A stretch of 64,000 nucleotides of DNA from Pseudofrancisella aestuarii (GTDB lineage Bacteria; Pseudomonadota; Gammaproteobacteria; Francisellales; Francisellaceae), in the NCBI RefSeq assembly GCF_003574475.2, contig NZ_QLIS02000001.1, forward strand, positions 737,156 to 801,155. Direction: 5' to 3'. The notes below the pieces were generated by a model. The model made no database searches. It was given only the letters and a program-made list of their open reading frames with translations, and was not told the origin of the DNA. The position numbers were made by a program, and so were the translations under genes. Of this stretch, positions 37,304 to 46,189 are shown piece by piece (the stretch's first letter is position 1; the number at the start of each line of letters is the position of its first letter).

Positions 37304-38380
37304 TTAAATTAATGATTTTCCATTCTTTACGAATTTTGGTTTGACGATCTCTACAGGTAAATGCTTGTCTCTTATAACAACCTGAGGATTATTAGCTTCT
37401 TTGGGAACATATGCTAGAGCAATAGAATACTTAAGTGTAGGAGAAAAGCTTCCACTTGTTATAAATCCAACCCCACCATTATCAAATACTATTTGCTGAC
37501 CAGCTCTTAAAACACCTTTGGATTTAAGCACAACTCCAACCCATTTAGTATCTACACCTTCTGCTTTTCTTTTAAGAACAGCTGATTTACCAATAAAATC
37601 TCTATTCTCATCCTTTAAATCAACACTCCAACCCAAACCTCTATCTAACGGAGAGGTTGAAGTATTCATATCTGAGCCATAAAGATGCATTCCAGCTTCT
37701 AGTCTAAGAGTATCTCTAGCTCCTAATCCACAAGGGTTAGCCCCATTTGCAACTAAATCATTCCAAAATGATACAGCTTCATCTCTTGGCACAGCTATTT
37801 CAAAGCCATCTTCGCCAGTATATCCCGTCCTTGCAAACATCCATTCATCATGGAATAAAAAGTTAAATGGATTTAAAGATAAAACTCTCTCTGATACGGC
37901 TTTATCTAAAGTTTTTGATAAAACTTCTGAAGCTTTTGGACCTTGCACTGCGATAATTGCCAAATTTTCTTTAGGTGTTATTTCAACATCATAGCCACTT
38001 GAATTTTGCTTAATCCACTCAAAATCACTAGCTCTATTACCTGCATTAATAACCAATCTAAAAAAATTATCATTAATTTTATAAACTATAAGATCATCAA
38101 CAATACCACCATCTGCATTTAGCATACAGCCATATTGAGCTTCATTAGCTTGCACTTTATTTATATGATTTGCTAATAGGTATCTTAAAAAATCAGATGT
38201 ATCTTTTCCCACAATATCTAAAGCGAGCATATGTGATACATCAAATATCCCACAAGCTTCTCTTACTGAGTTATGTTCTGCTATTTGTGATCCGTAGTTA
38301 ATTGGCATTTCCCAACCTGAGAAATCAACCATCTTAGCACCACTTGAAACATGAGTATCATGAAGAACAGTTTTAAGCAT
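37304..38380 (-). CDS. gcvT: Aminomethyltransferase (glycine cleavage T protein)
   Basis: This 358-residue enzyme transfers the methylene group from GcvH to tetrahydrofolate and releases ammonia. Family motifs are [20 protein letters not shown] at residues of about 18-37, CGIFDVSHM, the later [13 protein letters not shown] and [18 protein letters not shown], and a C-terminal beta-barrel with [12 protein letters not shown]. It is the first gene of the gcv operon. The 95 bases upstream hold a hairpin and a possible promoter rather than an evident glycine riboswitch. Confidence 0.97.
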   Translation of the reverse strand: MLKTVLHDTHVSSGAKMVDFSGWEMPINYGSQIAEHNSVREACGIFDVSHMLALDIVGKDTSDFLRYLLANHINKVQANEAQYGCMLNADGGIVDDLIVYKINDNFFRLVINAGNRASDFEWIKQNSSGYDVEITPKENLAIIAVQGPKASEVLSKTLDKAVSERVLSLNPFNFLFHDEWMFARTGYTGEDGFEIAVPRDEAVSFWNDLVANGANPCGLGARDTLRLEAGMHLYGSDMNTSTSPLDRGLGWSVDLKDENRDFIGKSAVLKRKAEGVDTKWVGVVLKSKGVLRAGQQIVFDNGGVGFITSGSFSPTLKYSIALAYVPKEANNPQVVIRDKHLPVEIVKPKFVKNGKSLI

Positions 38381-38433
38381 AGTTTAGAAAAAAGTAAAGT
38401 GCTTATATGAAAGAATTTATATAATAGAGACTT

Positions 38434-38468
38434 AATTTGCAATCGCTTTTTTAGCGCAACTGCGAATT
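38434..38468 (-). promoter_or_regulatory. Strong hairpin between the permease gene and gcvT
   Basis: The arms at 38468-38456 and 38446-38434 pair over 13 positions with one mismatch and two wobble pairs when read on the minus strand, with a short A-rich loop. It begins eight bases after the permease stop. It is not followed by a T run, so it may be a processing signal or a weak terminator. TTGCAA in the second arm could also serve as -35 of a gcvT promoter, with TATAAA 15 bases on. Confidence 0.45.
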
Positions 38469-38475
38469 AGAAGGA

Positions 38476-40014
38476 TTAACCATGTAAACTAATTTTTTCC
38501 ATTTTTTGATCAATGTTTATCTCAGAATCTCTTAAAGAAACAAACAAATTCAAGTAGATAACAGATAATATAATTACAAGAATATGATCATATGGGAAAG
38601 GAATAAAATTTGCCTTAACAGAATATGAAATCAATAATAATAGCCCTAAGTAGCTAATAAACATGAAAGCATCTATTTTTGCTTTTCCATATTGCTTAAC
38701 CATTGTAAACTGATAAATTATCAATAAAATTAAAGATAACACAAATAAACCTACTAGATTACTTAATCCTGACCAGTAAACAAATAGTGTACATCCTATA
38801 AACCCTAAATATCCAAATAACGCATATGCTTTTAATCTAAACTTCCTCTCTCCATGTGGTTTAATCTTTCTAAAAACCATTAATGATACAGGCCCAGATA
38901 AACAGATTAGCATTACAAGAGTAGATAAAAAATTTACAAGCTCTGCCCAAGTTGGTGCTGGAACTAAAAATAACAGAGCTATAAAAAAGTTAATCCACAA
39001 GGCTACAATAGGGGCATCATTCTTATTTAATTTCTCAAGCTTCTTCCAAGAAAACGTAGTTCCAACAGTTTGCAATATTCTTGCTGTTACAGCTGTATAA
39101 ACATTAGCTGTACCAAGTGGAGAAACAACCGCATCGACAAAAAGTATTACAAATAGGTAATTTAAACCAAGCAAACTTAAAATACCTAATAATGGAGCTG
39201 TAGCATTAAAAACTTTACTAGTATCACCATCTAAACAAAACATATATATCATAGTTAATAGGATATACATTACTAAACCTATTAGAACTGGTGCTATTAC
39301 TGATAATGGTAATGCTATGCGGGGATTTTTAGCATCCGCTGCCAAAATTAAACCATTTTGAAAACCCGTAAAAGCAAATGCCACTCCAGACGAAGTAATA
39401 GCAAACAAAATATTACTAAAATTAAAAGGTGTATTGCTATAATGAGCTGTTACATTATCAACTTTTCCACAGGTTACTATCACAAAAATAGCGATAGTTA
39501 GAGGTAATATTATTTTACAAATACTTACTCCAGCATTCGCATTAGCCACTCTTTTAACATGAGAAGAATTAAACATAGTCAAAATTATCATTATCAAAAA
39601 TGATAATATCAAACCATATAAAGAAAGCGTTACCGTCCCAGCATTATTGTTTATCAAGCTTGGAAACCAAAATGCTATATACTGTGTTGCTCCTTGAGCT
39701 TCAATTGGTAAATATACAACATAGCTTAACCATCCTATAATTATCATCATGAACCCTAAGCTTTTTGAGTGTGTAATATCAAAAAACCTCATAAAGCCAC
39801 CTCTGATAGTTATAAATGTTACAACTTCAGCAAAAGTAAAGGCTATAAAAAGAATTAAAACAGCCGCTATAATCCAAGAAAGGATAGCCCAAACTCCGGC
39901 ACCTTGGAACACATAGTAAGGAGAGAATAACCAACCAGTTCCTACCATCCCCCCCATAGACATTAACACCAAATGAAATGGTGATAGAGATTTTTTCGTT
40001 GTTTGCTCCTTCAT
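38476..40014 (-). CDS. Amino-acid permease, APC superfamily
   Basis: This 512-residue inner-membrane protein has about twelve to thirteen membrane spans. The start SLSPFHLVLMSMGGMVGTGWLFSPY contains the glycine-rich first span (GGMVGTGW) that binds the amino acid backbone in the APC family. Another family feature is the mid-protein ITSSGVAFAFTGFQNG. It resembles amino-acid permeases of the YbeC/aspartate-type group in Francisella, but the substrate cannot be decided. It stands upstream of the gcv operon on the same strand, so a glycine or serine link is possible but unproven. AGAGGG precedes the ATG. Confidence 0.88.
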   Translation of the reverse strand: MKEQTTKKSLSPFHLVLMSMGGMVGTGWLFSPYYVFQGAGVWAILSWIIAAVLILFIAFTFAEVVTFITIRGGFMRFFDITHSKSLGFMMIIIGWLSYVVYLPIEAQGATQYIAFWFPSLINNNAGTVTLSLYGLILSFLIMIILTMFNSSHVKRVANANAGVSICKIILPLTIAIFVIVTCGKVDNVTAHYSNTPFNFSNILFAITSSGVAFAFTGFQNGLILAADAKNPRIALPLSVIAPVLIGLVMYILLTMIYMFCLDGDTSKVFNATAPLLGILSLLGLNYLFVILFVDAVVSPLGTANVYTAVTARILQTVGTTFSWKKLEKLNKNDAPIVALWINFFIALLFLVPAPTWAELVNFLSTLVMLICLSGPVSLMVFRKIKPHGERKFRLKAYALFGYLGFIGCTLFVYWSGLSNLVGLFVLSLILLIIYQFTMVKQYGKAKIDAFMFISYLGLLLLISYSVKANFIPFPYDHILVIILSVIYLNLFVSLRDSEINIDQKMEKISLHG

Positions 40015-40197
40015 AATACCCTCTTAAAATTATCAAAACTATTTATATATAACCACATATCAAATAGAAATACTAACCTTATAGTATTATATTAATTCAA
40101 TATTTTTCATAAATTCTTTATAGTTTTATTGATACTATACAAAAAGTTTAATACAAGTTAATATGCTTATAACCTTATTCAAATTTAGTGAAACTTC

Positions 40198-41007
40198 ATG
40201 CTTCTAATTGCAATATGTTTTATATTGACAGGAGTCCTTGTAGGATTATTATCTGGACTATTCGGACTTGGTGGAGGATTAACTGTAGTTCCTGTTATGA
40301 TAATTTTCTTGTCTGCCTATGAACCTTCATATTCAGCTAACTTCATGCACATAGCTGTAGCAACCTCTCTTTTTGTAATGATATTTACATCTTTAATTAG
40401 CACCTATGCACACCATAAAGCTAAAAACATAGTCTGGAAAGTTGTTTTACCATTAAAGATTGGCGTTATAATTGGAACGATATTCGGAGCAATTGCTGCA
40501 ACTTTCTTATCTAGTAAAATCTTAAAAATATTTTTTATATTTTTTCTTATATTCACTATACTCAAATGGGCATACAAGCTTTTTACCAATAAAAAAACTA
40601 GTAATATTATAGAATTTGATGAGCCAAAGAAAATATTAGCTGGAATATATGGCTTTATAACAGGCAGCATTGCTGTTCTTCTTGGCATCGGCTCTAGTGT
40701 TATGATTGTACCATTCCTTAAACATCGTAACTTTTCGATGTCTCAAGCTGCAGCAATAGCATCAGCAATAACACCTTTCATAGCTCTTTTTGGAGCAATC
40801 ACCTATATTATTACAGGATATAACAATGTAAATATTCCTTCATATTGTTTTGGCTTTGTATATCTTCCAGCTGCTGTAGGGTTAATATTAGGAGCTCTTA
40901 TTGGAGCACCTCTAGGAACATTATTATCAACAAAAATACCTTATAAAATACAAAATATAATTTATCTTGGATTCTTAATTTTAATCTTATTTATAATGAT
41001 TTCTTAA
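40198..41007 (+). CDS. TauE/SafE-family membrane transporter (sulfite exporter family)
   Basis: This 269-residue protein has about eight membrane spans. Its first one, GVLVGLLSGLFGLGGGLTVVPVMI, holds the characteristic GxxSGxxGxGGGxxxxP motif of the TauE/SafE (DUF81) family. A second copy appears mid-protein (GFITGSIAVLLGIGSSVMIVP). The family exports sulfite, sulfoacetate or related anions, and the substrate here is unknown. No good ribosome binding site is visible. It is divergent from the amino-acid permease, with 183 bases of shared upstream DNA. Confidence 0.9.
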   Translation: MLLIAICFILTGVLVGLLSGLFGLGGGLTVVPVMIIFLSAYEPSYSANFMHIAVATSLFVMIFTSLISTYAHHKAKNIVWKVVLPLKIGVIIGTIFGAIAATFLSSKILKIFFIFFLIFTILKWAYKLFTNKKTSNIIEFDEPKKILAGIYGFITGSIAVLLGIGSSVMIVPFLKHRNFSMSQAAAIASAITPFIALFGAITYIITGYNNVNIPSYCFGFVYLPAAVGLILGALIGAPLGTLLSTKIPYKIQNIIYLGFLILILFIMIS

Positions 41008-41029
41008 AAGGAAAAATATTTTCAAGCAA

Positions 41030-41057
41030 TTCATAGAATCTAAATATATGATATAAT
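41030..41057 (+). promoter_or_regulatory. Candidate promoter of the outer-membrane protein gene
   Basis: TTCATA (41030-41035) and a perfect TATAAT (41052-41057) are 16 bases apart. Transcription would start about 29 bases before the ATG at 41093. Confidence 0.5.
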
Positions 41058-41092
41058 CAGCATTCTATTTTGCTCTTGCTAAAGTTCCTAAT

Positions 41093-41698
41093 ATGCTACA
41101 CAAGCTAAAACTTTCAAGTATATTTTTACTTCTAAGCTTACCTTTAGCAACATATAGTTTTGATACAATCACAAGTAATTATTTAAATATCAATAACTTA
41201 GATGATGTAACCAAAAGTACATTTAAGCCTACCCCTTATATAAATATAAATGGTGGATGGGGACAACAAACTAATATGCCAAATGGTGGTGGAACTTTCC
41301 TTGCTAATATTGGTTACAGATTTGTTGAATCCTTTGCATTAGAGTTTGGTTATCAAACATTCATTGTTGATGCATACAACACAACTCAAGTTAATAATTA
41401 CTTCTCAGGAGCAGGAAAATTTTATTATAAAATCAATAATTATGTGACAGCAGCTGTTGCTACAAGTGTTGGTATAAGCTACACAAATGTTAATAACATT
41501 AGCAACCAACAAAATGCGCCTGCAAGCTACTTAAGTACAAATAATCAAATAGGTGGTTTTGTAGCTTTCCCTGTTGGACTAATGTTCCCAATAAAATATG
41601 TCGATAATTTAAGTTTAAAAGTAGATTATATATACGCTTTATCTTTTAGTGGCGCTTCGCAAAACTTTGTTACTTCTGGATTACAATACTCATTTTAA
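41093..41698 (+). CDS. Outer-membrane beta-barrel protein (OmpA/OmpW-like barrel), unknown role
   Basis: This 201-residue protein has a signal peptide (hydrophobic residues 7-20, cleavage near residue 22) and then alternating strands rich in Tyr, Asn and Gly. These include INGGWGQQTN, ANIGYRFVESFALEFGYQ, and a C-terminal strand ending with aromatic Phe (SGLQYSF), the mark of barrel proteins recognised by the BAM machinery. About eight strands are likely. It resembles small OmpW/OmpA-type barrels. It ends one base before the stop of the convergent slt gene. Confidence 0.8.
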   Translation: MLHKLKLSSIFLLLSLPLATYSFDTITSNYLNINNLDDVTKSTFKPTPYININGGWGQQTNMPNGGGTFLANIGYRFVESFALEFGYQTFIVDAYNTTQVNNYFSGAGKFYYKINNYVTAAVATSVGISYTNVNNISNQQNAPASYLSTNNQIGGFVAFPVGLMFPIKYVDNLSLKVDYIYALSFSGASQNFVTSGLQYSF

Positions 41699-43678
41699 CT
41701 ATTTTCTAAAACTTTGCTCTTTAGATAACTCAACATCTAAGAAGTCACTAAGCTTATACTTATCTTGTTTAAATACAAAATTATTATAAATAATCATATA
41801 CACCAATATTTTACGAATATAATAACGTGTTTCTTTATATGGGACGTTCTCTATCCATTGAGGCGCTGGTAATTTTTTATCAGTTAACCACTTAGATACA
41901 TTACCAGGACCTGCGTTATACGCAGCTAAACCTAAAATCACATTTTTATCAAATAATGTGTCTAAGAAGTATAAGTTTGCAGCTCCTAGATTAATATTGT
42001 TGTATGGGTTAAATATTAACTCATCCATCTTAGCAGCTTTATCACCTCTTAATCTAACTCTATATTTTTTAGTAATAAATTCAGCTGTTGGAATAGTCAA
42101 TTGCATTAAACCTTTAGCGCCTGCCCAAGATCCTGCATCAACGTCAAATAAAGACTCTTTTCTCATTACAGAATATATTAGAGCCTTATCAACACCATAC
42201 TTTTTAGATGCTTCATTAACATCTGATTCAAAAGCTGCCGGAAAAAGTAAAGGAATATTAGAGTAATCACCCAATACTGCCATATTAAATATTGCTGCAT
42301 GATACATTTTATTAGACTCTGCCACTTGAGCTAAGTCTTCAATTTTTGATCTTTCTCCTGCCTTAAGCTTATTTCTAATAGACCACTTCCATACATTAGA
42401 AGAATCCTTATACTGATCTATTTCGAAAAGATCTATTGCCTGTTGAATTGCATCTTCTTTTGCTAAGTCTTTTAACTCTTGTTTAGAAAGTTTTTTAGGC
42501 TGAACATAACCAAAGTTATAAGGCTTACCTAACTCATCTGAAGCTAAGAATGAATAATAATCTAGCTTCTCTTTTGTCAGTTCTTCCAAAATAGGTTTAG
42601 CTTTAACTTCTTGCCCAGTTTTTTTATAACTATATGCCAACCAATATTTCCAAGCCTCATCAGATTTTAAGTTATCCGGAAGCTCTGCATATGTTTTAAT
42701 GAACCCTGAATAATTATCATTATATAATTCAATTCTTAAGATCCATTCCCAAGCAACATCATTCAAATATTTAGGATCGACTCTTCTTAACCACTGTTTG
42801 GCTGCTGGTGATTGAGAGTGAGCAAAGCTAACAGCTATCATTGAAATACTTTCATGCTTAACTTTTGTATTAAGTAGCTGCTTATTATTTAAACTATCCC
42901 AAAGCTTTGCATATTCCTCATCATCTTTTTTAACAAGGTCTTTTGATATATCTAAAAAAACATCATTAAAACGTCTATATTTGTAATACTTAGCTATAAA
43001 ATTATCTAAAGTCGATGGTTTTTTAGAAGCTTCTTGCCATGCTGAAATATAGTTAACATAATCATCATTATTTTTTACATATTGCTTTAATAACCATAGC
43101 GCATCACTAAATTTACCAGCAAAGGCTAAAGTATAAGCTTTTGTAACTACATAATCCTTATTCTTATCAGCTGAATTATCCCAATATTTTTGTATAACAT
43201 TACACGCTTTTGGTAAATACGTTCTATCTTGCCACAATTTACCAAAATTATTTAATGCAGCTTTCTTATCTCCTAATTCATACTCAGATTCGTACTTCCA
43301 ACACTTTCCAGAAATACCCAAATTTCCATCATAATATTTATTAAACAAATCCCACTGGTTGTTCTCTGCATAGTGTTCAGCTAATTTCTCTGATAATGGA
43401 GATATCCAATATTGATCTTTATATTTAGTATAAAAGTCTTGTATCGTATCTTGACTAAATAGCTTAGGATCACTAGCAATTTCTTTATATTTTAAATATG
43501 GATAAAGATCAGTATTTTTAAGCCTAGCCTTTATTTGATAATATGCATCATAATTCTTCTCATCTAACAGTTTCAAAGCTTTTTTATATAATTCTGTTTG
43601 ATTATCCGTAAGTGCATTAGCAAAGCTTAAACTCGAAACAACAAATGCCCCAACCAATAGTACTCTTCTGAAAAACAT
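41699..43678 (-). CDS. slt: Soluble lytic murein transglycosylase
   Basis: This 659-residue periplasmic enzyme cleaves peptidoglycan glycan strands to anhydro-muropeptides. It has a signal peptide (residues 1-22, ending SFANA). A long alpha-superhelical ring domain follows, and a C-terminal lysozyme-like SLT domain starts near residue 490. Glu508 in MRKESLFD is the catalytic acid, followed by GAKGLMQL and later GLAAYNAGPGNV. The product type matches the substrate chain leading to AnmK, encoded elsewhere in the window. Confidence 0.94.
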   Translation of the reverse strand: MFFRRVLLVGAFVVSSLSFANALTDNQTELYKKALKLLDEKNYDAYYQIKARLKNTDLYPYLKYKEIASDPKLFSQDTIQDFYTKYKDQYWISPLSEKLAEHYAENNQWDLFNKYYDGNLGISGKCWKYESEYELGDKKAALNNFGKLWQDRTYLPKACNVIQKYWDNSADKNKDYVVTKAYTLAFAGKFSDALWLLKQYVKNNDDYVNYISAWQEASKKPSTLDNFIAKYYKYRRFNDVFLDISKDLVKKDDEEYAKLWDSLNNKQLLNTKVKHESISMIAVSFAHSQSPAAKQWLRRVDPKYLNDVAWEWILRIELYNDNYSGFIKTYAELPDNLKSDEAWKYWLAYSYKKTGQEVKAKPILEELTKEKLDYYSFLASDELGKPYNFGYVQPKKLSKQELKDLAKEDAIQQAIDLFEIDQYKDSSNVWKWSIRNKLKAGERSKIEDLAQVAESNKMYHAAIFNMAVLGDYSNIPLLFPAAFESDVNEASKKYGVDKALIYSVMRKESLFDVDAGSWAGAKGLMQLTIPTAEFITKKYRVRLRGDKAAKMDELIFNPYNNINLGAANLYFLDTLFDKNVILGLAAYNAGPGNVSKWLTDKKLPAPQWIENVPYKETRYYIRKILVYMIIYNNFVFKQDKYKLSDFLDVELSKEQSFRK

Positions 43679-43808
43679 AATCTTAAAAATAAAGTATTTT
43701 GATAAAATCTTAACATATAGACCAACTTCTTTACTATTTTTTTATAGATAAAAAGCGCTCTCTACTTTAGAATAAAGTTATAAGCTCTTCAAAGCTCAAT
43801 AAGCATCT

Positions 43809-44924
43809 ATGAAAAGGCAAGTAATTATAATTTTTAGTATCTGCTATATAAGCATATTTCTTTTTTATTTAATGTTAAATAAAAATAATGAATATAAATT
43901 TCTTATTCCATCAGCCTTACCTAAAATAACTACCAAGATCAATGTCCAAAATATTGACACTTTATCTGACAATATATATAACCATGCCTCTGCCATTACT
44001 GAGCTGAACAATAAACTTTTTGTAACGTGGTATTCTGGAACAGTAGAAACTTCACCGAATACAAAAATACTATTAGCCACAGCAGATAAAGTAAACAATC
44101 AATGGAGTTTTTTTGATAAAAGAGTAATAATGGATAAAGAAAAATATCAAGCTATTTCAAAAAAATACATACATCACTTAGGTAATCCAAGCATATTTTC
44201 TCAAGGCAATAGACTATGGCTATTTTTTACAACCTCATCTGGAGGCTGGGTAACCTCATCATTAAACATAATGTATTCGGATAATCAAGGTAAAACATGG
44301 AGCTCGCCTAAAGTTATTTTATCATCACCTATTTTAAACTATAGTTCTCTAACTAGAGGTGCTGGTGTGACTTTAAATAATAATAACTTTGCACTTCCAG
44401 TTTATAAAGAATTTAATAACCTTACTGGTAGATGGTTTATATTTGATAATAATGGTCAATTAATAGATATATCTGAAATGACAAAAAATGGTATGACTTT
44501 GCAACCAACAGTAGTACCTATATCAGATACTCATGCTCTTGCTTTTTATCGTGAAATGTATAGTCAAAAGAAAAAAATCTATTTTAATGAATCTTTTGAT
44601 GGGGGAAAAAACTGGACAACAGGATACTTTACAAAGCTTAATAATCCTGGTGCAGGAATTGCTGCGGTAAAAGTAAAAAATGGAATCCTATTAGCATATA
44701 ATGATTCCACTGAGAACAGACAAAACCTTAGCTTAGCCTATAAGAGTAATAATTCTGAAAAATGGCAGAATATATACACATTCGAAAATGAAGAAAGGCA
44801 TGACCTTTCATATCCATTTCTACTTACTAGCGATAAAGATATATTTCTAACTTTTTCTGCCGGAGCTCCTGGTAAACTTAAGATCAAAGTGGTTGAAATT
44901 AAAGGAGAAAACATAAATGCTTAA
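43809..44924 (+). CDS. Sialidase-like (Asp-box) beta-propeller protein, membrane anchored
   Basis: This 371-residue protein begins with a single hydrophobic segment (residues 4-22) that is either an uncleaved anchor or a signal peptide. It then shows the repeats of a six-bladed sialidase-like propeller. Two Asp boxes are clear: SDNQGKTW at 157-164 and SFDGGKNW at 262-269. HHLGNPSIF (about 120-128) and GAGVTLNNNNFALPV are typical of the exo-alpha-sialidase-like group (BNR-4), which includes proteins acting on other sugars. The substrate is unknown. The last eight bases overlap the next gene, so the two are translationally coupled. Confidence 0.82.
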   Translation: MKRQVIIIFSICYISIFLFYLMLNKNNEYKFLIPSALPKITTKINVQNIDTLSDNIYNHASAITELNNKLFVTWYSGTVETSPNTKILLATADKVNNQWSFFDKRVIMDKEKYQAISKKYIHHLGNPSIFSQGNRLWLFFTTSSGGWVTSSLNIMYSDNQGKTWSSPKVILSSPILNYSSLTRGAGVTLNNNNFALPVYKEFNNLTGRWFIFDNNGQLIDISEMTKNGMTLQPTVVPISDTHALAFYREMYSQKKKIYFNESFDGGKNWTTGYFTKLNNPGAGIAAVKVKNGILLAYNDSTENRQNLSLAYKSNNSEKWQNIYTFENEERHDLSYPFLLTSDKDIFLTFSAGAPGKLKIKVVEIKGENINA

Positions 44925-45519
44925 TTATTATGGCCTTTTAGCTACAAACCTATTCATAATTTATTTGATTACACGAATTTTAGGCTTCTTACCTAAAAAA
45001 AATTTGACTATTTCAGTTTTTATTTTATTTCTATTGTTTAATACTATAAATGTTGAAAGTAATGTTAATATTGCTGAAATAGTTTTCGGATTTATTGGAT
45101 ACCTTAGTATATCTTCCAGCTTATTATTAATAATACTAATTTTTAATAAATTGTATAGTTCTAACAAAACGACTTTTACCTACACAAGCATCGCTTTCTT
45201 AATGATATTAACTATATTTTATGTATCTTTCTTTATAAACTCATATACTTTATATGATATTGGTTTCACTCCATACATTATTCTATTTTTCATATTCACA
45301 TATGGTTTAATTTTATTAAAAGTATCTAAAAACTTTATATTATTTAATTGTATTATTTTAATGTCTTGTGTAATCAGCTTTACAGAACTACTTCAATTAA
45401 ACATTTGGAACTATTTAGTTGATCCATGTCTTCTTATAATTTGTATTATAGAGTTAGTTAGAAGTTTAGTAATAAGATTTAGAAATAAACAAAGTAATTT
45501 AGTAATTAAAACTTTCTAA
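44917..45519 (+). CDS. Polytopic membrane protein coupled to the Asp-box protein
   Basis: This 200-residue protein has about six hydrophobic spans with little soluble sequence. It begins within the end of the upstream propeller gene (eight-base overlap, with GGAGAAAAC as ribosome binding site). Its last 14 bases overlap the convergent mtnN gene. I recognise no family. The coupling suggests that it works with the Asp-box protein at the inner membrane, perhaps as an anchor or a sugar handling partner, but nothing in the sequence proves this. Confidence 0.75.
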   Translation: MLNYYGLLATNLFIIYLITRILGFLPKKNLTISVFILFLLFNTINVESNVNIAEIVFGFIGYLSISSSLLLIILIFNKLYSSNKTTFTYTSIAFLMILTIFYVSFFINSYTLYDIGFTPYIILFFIFTYGLILLKVSKNFILFNCIILMSCVISFTELLQLNIWNYLVDPCLLIICIIELVRSLVIRFRNKQSNLVIKTF

Positions 45520-46189
45520 TCATAGACATAACAAAATCAGCCGATTTATCTGCTGCTTCTTTTGCAAAAATATCAAAGTTTTCTGGAGCTGTTCCATCCG
45601 CCGTATCAGAAATACTTCTTAATATTAAGCAGGGAACTCCAAACTCATTACACACTTGATTAACACTACCACCTTCCATCTCTAAAGCCTTCGCCCCAAA
45701 CTCTTTGGTTATAAACGACTTTTTCTCAGTGCCATGTATAAACTGATCTCCAGTTGCAATAACGCCCGTATGAAAATTAATATCTCGTTCTTGAGCTATT
45801 TCCTGAGCTTTAACTAATAAACCTTTTGAAGTTGGAATGATAACATCAGCACTAGGTATTTTTCCATATGGATAACCAAAAGCTGTAATATCAACATCAT
45901 GTTGGACAGTAGCCGTTGCAGCAATCACATCTCCGATTTCCAGATCACCTAATCCTCCAGCAACTCCTGTAAACAATAAAACTTCTGCATTAAACTTCTC
46001 TATCATTACAGTTGCTGTAAGCGCTGAAAAAACCTTACCTATCTTACTATGTGCAATGACTAAGTCATGTCCTTTATATTCAGCCAAATAGTATTTATTA
46101 TTTGCATATTCTACAACCTCATATTCATCAAAATATTTAAGTAATGGCTTTATTTCTATTTCCATAGCCCCAAGTACTGCTATCTTCAT
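45506..46189 (-). CDS. mtnN: 5'-methylthioadenosine/S-adenosylhomocysteine nucleosidase
   Basis: This 227-residue cytosolic enzyme removes adenine from methylthioadenosine and S-adenosylhomocysteine. Family motifs: [17 protein letters not shown] at the start, [11 protein letters not shown], and [20 protein letters not shown] followed by RSISDTAD, where the acidic residue that protonates adenine lies in SISD. Its ATG overlaps the parC stop by four bases (ATGA), so it is cotranslated with parC. Confidence 0.96.
   Translation of the reverse strand: MKIAVLGAMEIEIKPLLKYFDEYEVVEYANNKYYLAEYKGHDLVIAHSKIGKVFSALTATVMIEKFNAEVLLFTGVAGGLGDLEIGDVIAATATVQHDVDITAFGYPYGKIPSADVIIPTSKGLLVKAQEIAQERDINFHTGVIATGDQFIHGTEKKSFITKEFGAKALEMEGGSVNQVCNEFGVPCLILRSISDTADGTAPENFDIFAKEAADKSADFVMSMIRKF

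Noticed and set aside
38381..38475. Glycine riboswitch ahead of gcvT
   Set aside because: The 95-base gap is too short for a tandem aptamer and lacks the conserved core; only a single hairpin is present.
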